From: Acidisoma silvae
GTDB taxonomy: Bacteria; Pseudomonadota; Alphaproteobacteria; Acetobacterales; Acetobacteraceae
Assembly (NCBI RefSeq): GCF_020618775.1
Contig: NZ_JAESVB010000009.1
Location: 62,001-126,000, forward strand
Length of the DNA stretch: 64,000 bases
Direction: 5' to 3'
Shown: positions 54,320-62,834 of the stretch, piece after piece
Layout of the letters: each line of letters begins with the position of its first letter
Position numbering within the stretch: position 1 is the stretch's first letter
Made by a program: the position numbers and the translations under genes
Notes under the pieces: model-generated
What the model was told of the DNA's origin: nothing
The model's input: only the letters and a program-made list of their open reading frames with translations
Database searches by the model: none

Positions 54320-55294
54320 ATGTCTTTCAGGAAACGCCTTCTGGCCGGACTGACGCTTGCTATCGGTCTCGGCGCCCTCGTCTCAGCCGCGCAGGCACAG
54401 GATGTGCCCAGCCTCAAGGGCAAGCGCATCGGCATCACCGTCGCCGGCACCGAGCATTACTGGGATCTCAAGGCCTATCAGGGGCAGATCGACGAAGTGA
54501 AGCGCTTGGGCGGCATTCCCGTGGCGCTCGACGCCGGCCGCAATGACAGCCGCCAGATCGCCCAGATCCAGACGCTCATCGCACAGAAGCCGGATGTCAT
54601 TGTCGAGCAGCTGGGCAGCGCGCCCGTTCTGGCGCCCTGGCTCAAGAAAATCCGCGCCGCCGGCATTCCGCTGTTCACGGTCGATACCATCTCACCCTAC
54701 AGCATCAATGATACGACATCGGACAATTACAGCATCGGCGAAAAGCTGGCCTTGCAGCTCGCCAGCGACATCAAGGGTCGTGGCAATATCCTGGTCTTCA
54801 ACGGCTTCTACAGCGTGCCGGTCTGCGCCATCCGCTATGACGAGCTGAAGCTCGTGCTGCGCGCCTTCCCGGACATCCACATCATCCAGCCGGAACTGCG
54901 CGACGTCATTCCGAATACCGTGCAGAACGCCTATTCCCAGGTGACCGACCTGCTGCAGAAATACCCGAACAAGGGCGATATCGCCGCCGTCTGGTCCGCC
55001 TGGGATGTGCCGCAGGTGGGGGCCACGCAGGCCATCATCGCGGCCCACCGGACCGAGGTCCGTACCTATGGCGTCGACGGCAGCCCGGATGTCGTGAAAA
55101 TGGTGGCTGACCCCAACTCGCCCGCCGCCGCCGTCGCGGCCCAGCAGCCCTATCTCATCGGCAAGACGGCGATCGACAATGTCGCCCGCTATCTGGCCGG
55201 CGACCATGACCTGCCGCCCTATACTTTCGTGCCCGCTATCCTGGTGAACAAGGAGAATGCGGCAGAGGCAGCCAAGGAACTCGGGCAGTCCTGA
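54320..55294 (+). CDS. Periplasmic sugar-type binding protein (type-2 family, copy 1)
   Basis: A 324-aa protein with a signal peptide (LTLAIGLGALVSAAQAQ) and a ribose-binding-like fold: KGKRIGITVAGTEHYWDLKA, DSRQIAQIQTLIAQKPDVIV, SINDTTSDNY and GVDGSPDVVKMV. It is about 80% identical by eye to the protein at 56753, so one is a recent tandem copy. ATG 54320 is chosen (AGGGATAAGAAC upstream, signal peptide complete); an earlier in-frame start adds seven residues only. It should serve the transporter encoded just upstream. Confidence 0.88.
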   Translation: MSFRKRLLAGLTLAIGLGALVSAAQAQDVPSLKGKRIGITVAGTEHYWDLKAYQGQIDEVKRLGGIPVALDAGRNDSRQIAQIQTLIAQKPDVIVEQLGSAPVLAPWLKKIRAAGIPLFTVDTISPYSINDTTSDNYSIGEKLALQLASDIKGRGNILVFNGFYSVPVCAIRYDELKLVLRAFPDIHIIQPELRDVIPNTVQNAYSQVTDLLQKYPNKGDIAAVWSAWDVPQVGATQAIIAAHRTEVRTYGVDGSPDVVKMVADPNSPAAAVAAQQPYLIGKTAIDNVARYLAGDHDLPPYTFVPAILVNKENAAEAAKELGQS

Positions 55295-55330
55295 TCGTCT
55301 TCTGCTCAACTTGCCTGAAAGAGTCTTGCC

Positions 55331-56701
55331 ATGGCTAAGCCGCTTCGCCTCAACGCCTTTACCATGGCAACGCCAGACCATCTCTCGCCCGGCCTCTGGC
55401 GGCATCCGCGCAGCGATGCCGCCCGCTACCATCGGCGCAGCTATTGGACGGACCTCGCGAAAATCCTGGAGCGCGGTCTGTTCGACGGTCTTTTCATCGC
55501 CGATACGCTCGGGGTCAGCGACGTCTTCAAGGGCGGGCGCGACACCGCGCTGGCGGATGGGCTGCATGTGCCGATCAATGATCCGCTTCTGGCGATTTCC
55601 GCCATGGCGGAGGTGACCGAACATCTGGGTTTCGGCGTCACCGTCTCCATGACCTATGAGCATCCGTTCCAGCTCGCGCGTCGCATGTCGACGCTCGATC
55701 ATCTCACGGATGGGCGCATGGGCTGGAATATGGTCACGTCCTCGCTCGACAGCGCCTCCCGCGCCTTTGGGCGTTCCGCACAGCTGCCGCATGACGCGCG
55801 CTACGATATGGCCGATGAATATGCCGCCCTCTGCTACAAGCTTTGGGAAGGCAGCTGGTCCGACCGTGCGGTCATCAATGACACCGAAACCGGCCGTTAT
55901 GTCGATCCGACCCAGGTGCGGACCATTCATCACGACGGCCCGCATTTCAAACTCGATGCCATGCATCTCTGCGAGCCGTCGCCGCAGCGGACGCCGGTTC
56001 TGTATCAGGCCGGCGCCTCGCCGCGCGGCCGACGCTTCGGCGCGGAGAATGCGGAATGCATCTTCATCGGCGCACCGTCCAAGCCGGTGCTCGGCAAATT
56101 CGTCCGCGCCGCGCGCGACAGTATCCGCGCCGCAGGACGCGATCCGCATGAGGTTCTGATCTTCGCCGAGCATACCGTGATCCTCGGCAAGACCGATGCG
56201 GAAGCGGCGGCGAAAGAGGCGGAATATCGCCGCTACTGTTCGGACGAATCGGCCCTCGCACTGATGTCCGGCTGGATCGGCACCGATCTCAGCCGCTATA
56301 AGCTCGATGATCCTTTCCACCATGTCGACAGCAACGCCATCCGCACGGCGGTGGAGGCGATGAGCTCCGCCGCCCCCGATCGCGTCTGGACCATTCGCGA
56401 AATCGCTGCCTGGTGCGGTATCGGTGGTCTTAGCCCCGTCACCACCGGCTCACCCGAGCGGGTGGCCGACAGCCTCATCGCCTGGGCGGAAGAGACCGAC
56501 ATTGACGGTTTCAACCTCGCCCATGCTGTCACGCATGAAAGCTTCTCCGACATTGCCGACCTTCTGGTGCCGGAACTGCAACGCCGTGGCGTCTACAAGC
56601 AAGCTTACGCGCCCGGCACGCTCCGCCAGAAACTCTTCGGCCAAGGCGATCGTCTGGCCGCGCATCATCCGGCCGCCCGCTACCGTTGGCCGACCTCCTG
56701 A
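55331..56701 (+). CDS. FMN-dependent monooxygenase of the NtaA/SnaA/DszA family, copy 2
   Basis: A 456-aa paralogue of the protein at 48159 with the same blocks: LWRHPRSDAARYHRRSYWTD, MSTLDHLTDGRMGWNMVTS, RTPVLYQAGASPRGRRFGAENAEC and ADLLVPELQRRGVYKQAY. It needs reduced FMN. The distance between the two copies and their different binding proteins suggest different substrates. It is sandwiched between two near-identical binding-protein genes, so recombination between them could delete it. Confidence 0.88.
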   Translation: MAKPLRLNAFTMATPDHLSPGLWRHPRSDAARYHRRSYWTDLAKILERGLFDGLFIADTLGVSDVFKGGRDTALADGLHVPINDPLLAISAMAEVTEHLGFGVTVSMTYEHPFQLARRMSTLDHLTDGRMGWNMVTSSLDSASRAFGRSAQLPHDARYDMADEYAALCYKLWEGSWSDRAVINDTETGRYVDPTQVRTIHHDGPHFKLDAMHLCEPSPQRTPVLYQAGASPRGRRFGAENAECIFIGAPSKPVLGKFVRAARDSIRAAGRDPHEVLIFAEHTVILGKTDAEAAAKEAEYRRYCSDESALALMSGWIGTDLSRYKLDDPFHHVDSNAIRTAVEAMSSAAPDRVWTIREIAAWCGIGGLSPVTTGSPERVADSLIAWAEETDIDGFNLAHAVTHESFSDIADLLVPELQRRGVYKQAYAPGTLRQKLFGQGDRLAAHHPAARYRWPTS

Positions 56702-56752
56702 TAGTCAGGCCGAGCGTCAAAACTCTGCCACCAGATACGGAATGACCGATCC

Positions 56753-57718
56753 ATGACCCTTCTGCGGAAACTGCTTTGCACCGGTGCGGCGATCATGCTG
56801 TCCTCAACGCTTGCGCATGCCGATGATGTGCCTAGTCTGAAGGGAAAGCGCATCGGTATCACCGTCGCTGGCACCGAACATTACTGGGATCTCAAAGCCT
56901 ATCAGGGGCAGGTTGATGAAGTGAAGCGCCTGGGCGGCATTCCCGTGGCGCTTGATGCCGGCCGCAACGACAGCCGCCAGATCGCCCAGATCCAGACGCT
57001 GATTGCACAGAAGCCCGATGCCATCATCGAGCAATTGGGTAGCACGCCCGTCCTCGGGCCCTGGCTCAAAAAGATCCACGATGCCGGCATTCCACTCTTC
57101 ACGGTCGATACCGTCTCTCCCTACAGCATCAATGACACCACGTCGGACAATTACCGCATCGGTGAAGAACTGGCCCTGAAGATGGCGAGCGACCTTGGCG
57201 GTCGCGGCAATATCGTGGTCTTCAACGGCGCGTATAACGTGCCGGTCATCGCCATCCGGTATGACGAACTGCGTCTGGTGCTGAAGAACTTTCCGGGCAT
57301 TCACATCATCCAGCCGGAACTGCATGAAGTCGTGCCCAATACCGTGCAGAATGCCTATGCGCAGATCACCGATATTCTGACCAAATATCCGCATAAGGGC
57401 GATATCGCCGCTGTCTGGCAGGCCTGGGACGTGCCGCAGGTCGGCGCGACGCAAGCCATCATCGCTGCCCATCGCGACGAAGTTCATACCTATGGCGTCG
57501 ACGGAAGCCCCGACGTCGTCAAGATGGTCGGCGACCCCAACTCCCCCGCCGCTGCCGTCGTGGCGCAGCAACCTTATCTGATCGGCAAAACCGCGGTCGA
57601 CAATACCGCCCGCTACCTCGCGGGCGACCATGCGATTCCGCCCTATACTTTCGTGCCCTCCATTCTGGTGACGAAGCAAAATGCCGCCGCGGCAGCCCGG
57701 GAACTGGGCCAGAATTGA
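56753..57718 (+). CDS. Periplasmic sugar-type binding protein (type-2 family, copy 2)
   Basis: A 321-aa close copy of the protein at 54320, with its own, different signal peptide (LLCTGAAIMLSSTLAHA). The mature parts match almost residue for residue, with mostly conservative changes, while the signal peptides differ. No transporter genes accompany it, so it probably feeds the importer at 50752-54285 and may widen its substrate range. The ATG at 56753 is the first in-frame start. Confidence 0.88.
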   Translation: MTLLRKLLCTGAAIMLSSTLAHADDVPSLKGKRIGITVAGTEHYWDLKAYQGQVDEVKRLGGIPVALDAGRNDSRQIAQIQTLIAQKPDAIIEQLGSTPVLGPWLKKIHDAGIPLFTVDTVSPYSINDTTSDNYRIGEELALKMASDLGGRGNIVVFNGAYNVPVIAIRYDELRLVLKNFPGIHIIQPELHEVVPNTVQNAYAQITDILTKYPHKGDIAAVWQAWDVPQVGATQAIIAAHRDEVHTYGVDGSPDVVKMVGDPNSPAAAVVAQQPYLIGKTAVDNTARYLAGDHAIPPYTFVPSILVTKQNAAAAARELGQN

Positions 57719-57762
57719 TCGACGACTGCCGCTAAGCGGCCGAATGACAGGATAAACCAACC

Positions 57763-59007
57763 ATGGCCTACGATCGTTCCAATCTGCCCGGTGATTTCAA
57801 ACTTGGCGCTGCCTGGGGCAGCAACGGCGACCCTGAATACGATACGCTCAGCCAGCGCTTCCAGCCCGTCTTCGCGCGCATTCGCGAAAACGCCGTCAAA
57901 CGCGAGCTTGGGCGTGATCTGCCTTTTGACGAGATAGACTGGCTGCGCGAGGCAGGCTTCACCGCGCTGCGTGTTCCCAAGGCACATGGCGGCCTTGGCG
58001 TCAGCCTCGGCACTTTCTTCGGGCTGCTCATCGAACTGTCCGAGGCGGATTCCAATATCACCCAGGCCTTGCGCGCGCATTACGGCTTCATCGAGCATAT
58101 TCGGGCCGAAGCGCCACCCGCGCGTCAGGCACGCTGGTTCGAGCGGTTCCTGCGCGGTGACGTGATCGGCGCCGGCTGGTCGGAACTCGGCAATGCCAAA
58201 CAGGCGAGTTTTTCGACCGAGTTGCGGCAGACGCCCGATGGATGGAAACTCAACGGCACAAAATTCTATACGACAGGAACGCTTTTCGCGGATTGGGTTC
58301 ATGTCGGCGCGTCGGACGCGGACGGCAATGGCGTCAGCGTTGTCGTATCCCGCCGCGCCCCCGGGGTTGAGGCCGTGGATGACTGGAACGGCATGGGCCA
58401 AAGGCTGACGGCCAGCGGCACCACGCATTTCCAGAATGTCACGGTGGATGAGGCTGACATCGTGCAGGAACGGGCGCCCTTCGTCTATTCCGAGGGTTTT
58501 TATCAACTGGTGCATCTGGCGACCCTGGCCGGCATCGGGCGAGCGGCCGCGACCGACACCGCCGCCATCCTGCGCGCACGCAAACGCAGCTACAGCAATG
58601 CGCCGACCGCCCTGGCGCCGGAAGACCCGCAACTTCTGCAAGTGGTCGGCCGCGTGCGTGGCCATGCCTATTCCGCCGGCGCCATCGTCAATCAGGCGGC
58701 GCGGGCGCTGGACCTCGCGGCAAATGCGGGCGGTGCCGATCATGAGCTGGCTCTGGTCGCCGAGGCAGAGCTTGAAATCTGGCAGGCGCAGACGGTCGTT
58801 TCCCAGTTGATCATCGATTCGACGGCGGCGCTGTTCGATGCGCTCGGCGCCTCGGCCACCCTCCGCGATACCGGACTGGACCGGTACTGGCGCAACGCCC
58901 GTACCATCACCTCGCATAATCCCCGCGTCTATAAGGATCGCATCGTCGGTGACTTTGCCGTCAATGGCCGTATCCCGCCGGGTCAGTGGCGCATCGGACG
59001 CGCCTAA
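57763..59007 (+). CDS. DszC-like flavin-dependent oxidase (acyl-CoA dehydrogenase fold)
   Basis: A 414-aa protein related to but distinct from the two SfnB-like genes. Blocks: EIDWLREAGFTALRVPKAHGGLG, SNITQALRAHYGFIEHI, KFYTTGTLFADWVHVGASD and GLDRYWRNARTITSHNPRVYK. The last block matches DszC/SfnB-type monooxygenases more than true acyl-CoA dehydrogenases, and no acyl-CoA metabolism is nearby. Probably oxidises a sulfide, sulfoxide or amine with FMNH2. Confidence 0.82.
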   Translation: MAYDRSNLPGDFKLGAAWGSNGDPEYDTLSQRFQPVFARIRENAVKRELGRDLPFDEIDWLREAGFTALRVPKAHGGLGVSLGTFFGLLIELSEADSNITQALRAHYGFIEHIRAEAPPARQARWFERFLRGDVIGAGWSELGNAKQASFSTELRQTPDGWKLNGTKFYTTGTLFADWVHVGASDADGNGVSVVVSRRAPGVEAVDDWNGMGQRLTASGTTHFQNVTVDEADIVQERAPFVYSEGFYQLVHLATLAGIGRAAATDTAAILRARKRSYSNAPTALAPEDPQLLQVVGRVRGHAYSAGAIVNQAARALDLAANAGGADHELALVAEAELEIWQAQTVVSQLIIDSTAALFDALGASATLRDTGLDRYWRNARTITSHNPRVYKDRIVGDFAVNGRIPPGQWRIGRA

Positions 59008-59119
59008 TATTAGCTTTTATATATAGTGAAAAAATAAAAACACTTTGCATAATTAGCTAACCATCTATATCGCTCACGAAGTCGAGATTTAGACGCTTCC
59101 TGTGCGATATAGGTGTTCT

Positions 59120-60187
59120 GTGCGGTCCTTCTCCAAGACGTTTCTTCTCGCGGCGACAGCCGCGTTTTCTCTAGGCGCAAGCGCCTTGGGTGGATCGGCG
59201 GCACAGGCTGCTGGTCTGGCCGGTGCGCCCGCACCCTTCGATCATGGTGGCGTCACCATCGCCGTGGTCAATTACCTCAGCGGCAGCGACTTTTTGCAGG
59301 CCTATGAGGCCGGTGCCGCGCGCCAGGGCCATGCCCTGGGTGCCACCATCCGTCTGTCCGAAGCGCAGCAGGATCCGAGCCGCCTGCGTGCTTTGGTGCA
59401 GCAGGCGATTGACCTGCATGTTCAGGGTATCGTCATCAACAACGGCACCAAGGAAGCGCTGCGCGATGTGGTGCAGAAAGCGCTCGCCGCCGGGATCAAG
59501 GTCGTGACCTACGATCTTGATCTGGGCCTGCCCGGCGTGCCGGTGGTTGAGCAGAACGACCGCGAAATGGCCAATATCGTTCTCGCCCAGGCGCTGAAAG
59601 ACAATGGCGATCATTTCAAGGCTGGCGAAGTCTATGTGGCGGGCTTCCTGCCGCTTGACCATCGTAACGCGGCCTATCGCGCTATCCTTGCCGCACACCC
59701 CGGCATCAAGAACGAAGCCGTCTGGGGTATCGTTAACAGCACAACCCCTGCCTCCGTCGCGGACCAGACCCAGGCGGTCTTTCGCGCGCACCCGGACATT
59801 ACGGTCGTCTTCACGCCCTGGGACGAGTTCGCGCGTGGCGTCAAGCTCGGGCTTGATGAGTCGAACCTGAGTTCCAAGGTCCGCATCTATGGCGTCGATA
59901 CGTCGACGTCGGATATCCAAGCCATGCGCGAGCCGAACAGCCCCTGGGTCGCAAGTGCGGCGACCAATGCCGCTGTTGTGGGCGAGGTCTCCGTCCGCGC
60001 GGTCGCTCTGCTGATCGCGGGGCAAAATCCAGGTGCCAAGATCGACGTCAATCCGCATCTCATCACGCGGGACGAGCTTTTGAAGAACGACATCAAGACC
60101 ATCCAGGAACTGGCCGAGAAAGACCCGGATTTCCGGCAGAGCGATGCCGCGACAGCGGCGTGGATTCCCTCCGTCGCCACGAAATAA
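59120..60187 (+). CDS. Periplasmic sugar-type binding protein (type-1 family, copy 2)
   Basis: A ~355-aa protein with a signal peptide (FLLAATAAFSLGASALGGSAAQA) and then AGLAGAPAPFDHGG. It shares VYVAGFLPLDHRNA, FTPWDEFARG and QNPGAKIDV with the binding protein at 45747, with roughly half identity by eye. I prefer GTG 59120 (AGG seven bases upstream) over GTG 59102, which lacks a ribosome site. It has no transporter of its own; the first CUT2 importer is the likely partner. A 94-112-base AT-rich gap before it may hold a promoter. Confidence 0.85.
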   Translation: MRSFSKTFLLAATAAFSLGASALGGSAAQAAGLAGAPAPFDHGGVTIAVVNYLSGSDFLQAYEAGAARQGHALGATIRLSEAQQDPSRLRALVQQAIDLHVQGIVINNGTKEALRDVVQKALAAGIKVVTYDLDLGLPGVPVVEQNDREMANIVLAQALKDNGDHFKAGEVYVAGFLPLDHRNAAYRAILAAHPGIKNEAVWGIVNSTTPASVADQTQAVFRAHPDITVVFTPWDEFARGVKLGLDESNLSSKVRIYGVDTSTSDIQAMREPNSPWVASAATNAAVVGEVSVRAVALLIAGQNPGAKIDVNPHLITRDELLKNDIKTIQELAEKDPDFRQSDAATAAWIPSVATK

Positions 60188-60200
60188 TGCGGGCTGAACC

Positions 60201-61451
60201 ATGACGGATCTTGTTCCCGACTACGCCCGCAATATGCGCCTGATCGGCCATAGCGATCAGGCCGGGCGATCGGACGGCGTGCAGCTGATGGTCCATCGCG
60301 GCTATGCCTATATCGGCCAGTTCGTGTCGGAGGGTTTCAGCATCGTCGATGTGCGGGATCCGCGCCGCCCGCGCGATATCGGCCTGGTCAAGGCGCCGCC
60401 CAATACCTGGAACAACCACTTGCAGGCACATGATGATCTGCTTCTGGTCGTTCACGCCAAAAACCTCTTCGCCGACGCCGCCTTCGCCGACGAACATGCC
60501 TATTACGGCGGATCGGTCGCGGAAACGCTGGCCGCCGCGCAGCCCGCCAAACCGGCCCGGAACTGGAGCGCGGGTCTGGCCATCTACGACCTGAAGAACC
60601 CCGAAGTCCCGCGCCAGATCGGCTTCATGCCGGTCGATGGCGTGGGCATCCACCGGCTGTGGTACACGGGCGGCCCTTACGCCTATGCCTCCGCCCTGCC
60701 GGATGGGTTCAGCGACTATATCTTCATGATCATCGACGTCTCAGACCCGACCAGGCCGCGCGAAGTCGGCCGCTACTGGCTGCCCGGCATGAACCTCGCG
60801 GCCGGGGAGACACCGACCTGGCCCCGCTCGCAGCGCTATGCGCTGCATCACGCAACCGTTTCCGGCACCACCGCCTATGCCTGCTGGCGCGATGGCGGGC
60901 TGACGATCCTGGACGTCGCGGACCCGTCGCAGCCCCGCCTTGTCGTCCATCGCAACTGGGCCCCGCCCTATGGCGGCGGCACGCATAGCGCATTGGCCCT
61001 GCCCGCCCGCGACCTCCTCATCGTCGCGGACGAAGCCGTGCTGGACAATCAGGAAGACGGGCTCAAACTGACCTGGGTCTTCGACATTCGCAATCCGCAG
61101 AACCCGGTCAGCATCAGCACCTTCCCCACACCGGCCGAGGCGGACTATCGGGCAAAAGGGGCGCATTTCGGACCGCATAACCTGCATGAAAACCGGCCCG
61201 GCAGCTTTGTCAGCGACAGGCTGATCTTCGCGACCTACCAGAACGCCGGGGTTCGCGCCTTCGATATTTCCAACCCCTACCAGCCGGTGGAAACCGCAGC
61301 CCTGGTGCCGCCCGCGCCGGCCCGGATGATCGACCGCCGCCCCGGCCGGCCACAGGTTATCCAGACCTGCGACGTCTTCGTCGACGCCCAGGGGCTGGTC
61401 TATACGACCGACTACAATGCCGGCCTGCACATCATGGAATATCTCGGCTGA
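60201..61451 (+). CDS. Cytoplasmic LVIVD-repeat beta-propeller protein, function unknown
   Basis: A 416-aa protein of repeated propeller blades with LVIVD-type endings: FSIVDVRDPRRPRDIG, LAIYDLKNPEVPRQIG, FMIIDVSDPTRPREVG, LTILDVADPSQPRLVV, TWVFDIRNPQNPVSIS and VRAFDISNPYQPVETA. No signal peptide. Histidines recur at the starts of blades (His73/77, His151, His216/217, His262, His326/329), which could gather around the axis and bind a metal. The family has no established function. Between a binding protein and an SsuD-like gene, a role in organosulfur degradation is an inference. Confidence 0.8.
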   Translation: MTDLVPDYARNMRLIGHSDQAGRSDGVQLMVHRGYAYIGQFVSEGFSIVDVRDPRRPRDIGLVKAPPNTWNNHLQAHDDLLLVVHAKNLFADAAFADEHAYYGGSVAETLAAAQPAKPARNWSAGLAIYDLKNPEVPRQIGFMPVDGVGIHRLWYTGGPYAYASALPDGFSDYIFMIIDVSDPTRPREVGRYWLPGMNLAAGETPTWPRSQRYALHHATVSGTTAYACWRDGGLTILDVADPSQPRLVVHRNWAPPYGGGTHSALALPARDLLIVADEAVLDNQEDGLKLTWVFDIRNPQNPVSISTFPTPAEADYRAKGAHFGPHNLHENRPGSFVSDRLIFATYQNAGVRAFDISNPYQPVETAALVPPAPARMIDRRPGRPQVIQTCDVFVDAQGLVYTTDYNAGLHIMEYLG

Positions 61452-61551
61452 GTTTGGCATTGCGCGGGGGAATATCAGACCGCCGCGCTTTGGTATTGCC
61501 AAGATTGACCAGACGGTGCGAGGTTTCCACTTCATTTAGCAGTAAAATACG

Positions 61552-62718
61552 ATGGCCAACGATCAAGCTCTGGATTTTCTGTGGTTTATTCCTTCATCCG
61601 GTGACGGGTCGTATCTCGGCTCGGACAAGCTGACCCGCCCGTCCGACCCTGAATATTTCGCGGAAATCGCGCGGGCCGCTGATCGCCTGGGCTATTCGGG
61701 CGTGCTGATCCCAACCGGGGCCGCTTGCGAGGAATCCTTCCTCCTCGCCGCCTATCTGGCAGCCCATACGGAGCGGCTGAAGTTTCTGGTGGCCGTCCGC
61801 CCGGGCACTGCCTCGCCCAGCCATTACGCGCGCCTTGCATCGACGCTGGACCGCGTATCGCGCGGCCGCCTGCTGCTGAACATCGTGGTCGGCGGCAGTG
61901 CGTCTGAACTGGCCGGCGACGGCATTTTTCTGCCGCATGATGAGCGCTACAACCATGCGGCGGAATTTTTTCAAGTCTTCAACGGTCTGGTCGAAACGGG
62001 CAAGGCCAATCTCGACGGCAAATATATCAAGGCGCTGAACGCCCGCCTGGTGGTGCCGCCGGTGCAGCAGCCTCGGCCGCCGCTTTATTTCGGCGGGTCG
62101 TCAGACGCCGCCGTCGATTTCTCGGCCGGCATCATCGACAAATACCTGACCTGGGGCGAGCCGCCGGCCCAGGTCGCGGAAAAGATCGCCCATGTGCGCC
62201 GCGCCGCCGCCAGCCATGGCCGCGAGGTCAGCTTCGGCATTCGCCTGCATTTCATTGTGCGCGAAACCGACGAGGAAGCCTGGGAAGCGGCCGATCGTCT
62301 GATCTCTCATCTGACCGATGACACGATCGCGGCAGCGCAGGAAGTCTTGCGCACCCAATCGGATTCAGTGGGTCAGGCGCGTATGCTGGCCCTGCACAAT
62401 GGCCGGCGTGACAAGCTGGAAGTATCGCCCAATCTATGGGCGGGCGTGGGACTCGTGCGCACGGGCGCCGGTACGGCACTTGTCGGTTCTCCCAAGACCA
62501 TCGCCGCGCGGCTGCGCGAATATCAGGATCTGGGGATCGACACCGTCATCGCATCCGGCTTTCCGCATCTGGAAGAAGCCTATCGCGTGGCCGAACTGCT
62601 CTTCCCGGAACTCGGCATCGCATCCCCGCTCAATCAGATGCGCGCGACCTTTGGCGAAAAGCAGGTTTTCGGCGGCGGCGGCCATGGCGGCAATGTCAAG
62701 CATTCGGAAAAATCCTGA
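61552..62718 (+). CDS. ssuD: FMNH2-dependent alkanesulfonate monooxygenase (SsuD-like)
   Basis: A 388-aa LLM monooxygenase very like Ssu[78 protein letters not shown] and [15 protein letters not shown]. SsuD cleaves alkanesulfonates to aldehyde and sulfite with O2 and FMNH2. No ssuE reductase or ssuABC transporter is adjacent; the CUT2 importers take that place. The C-terminal glycine-rich tail is common in SsuD. The ribosome site before ATG 61552 is weak. Confidence 0.9.
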   Translation: MANDQALDFLWFIPSSGDGSYLGSDKLTRPSDPEYFAEIARAADRLGYSGVLIPTGAACEESFLLAAYLAAHTERLKFLVAVRPGTASPSHYARLASTLDRVSRGRLLLNIVVGGSASELAGDGIFLPHDERYNHAAEFFQVFNGLVETGKANLDGKYIKALNARLVVPPVQQPRPPLYFGGSSDAAVDFSAGIIDKYLTWGEPPAQVAEKIAHVRRAAASHGREVSFGIRLHFIVRETDEEAWEAADRLISHLTDDTIAAAQEVLRTQSDSVGQARMLALHNGRRDKLEVSPNLWAGVGLVRTGAGTALVGSPKTIAARLREYQDLGIDTVIASGFPHLEEAYRVAELLFPELGIASPLNQMRATFGEKQVFGGGGHGGNVKHSEKS

Positions 62719-62748
62719 CACAGACGCTGTAATGGTCAGCTTGACGGA

Positions 62749-62783
62749 CAGGTCCATCGCAGGTTGTGGCTGCGATGGACCTG
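62749..62783. terminator. Strong hairpin between convergent genes
   Basis: A 14-bp perfect stem (62749-62762 with 62770-62783) and a 7-base loop lie between the ssuD-like gene and the convergent amidase gene. No long T-run follows on either strand, but position and stability suggest a two-way terminator. Confidence 0.55.
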
Positions 62784-62834
62784 ATGAAAATCAATCGATC
62801 TCGAAATCAGAGCTTATTCGATTTTAAAAGCCCG

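Noticed and set aside
46910-59007. Fatty-acid beta-oxidation by the acyl-CoA dehydrogenase-like genes
   Set aside because: Sequence blocks match SfnB/DszC oxidases, and no enoyl-CoA hydratase, thiolase or CoA ligase genes are present.
43142-62718. Sulfoquinovose monooxygenase (sulfo-ASMO) pathway
   Set aside because: That pathway has a sulfoquinovosidase and a CUT1-type importer; neither is seen. It cannot be fully excluded for the SsuD-like enzyme alone.
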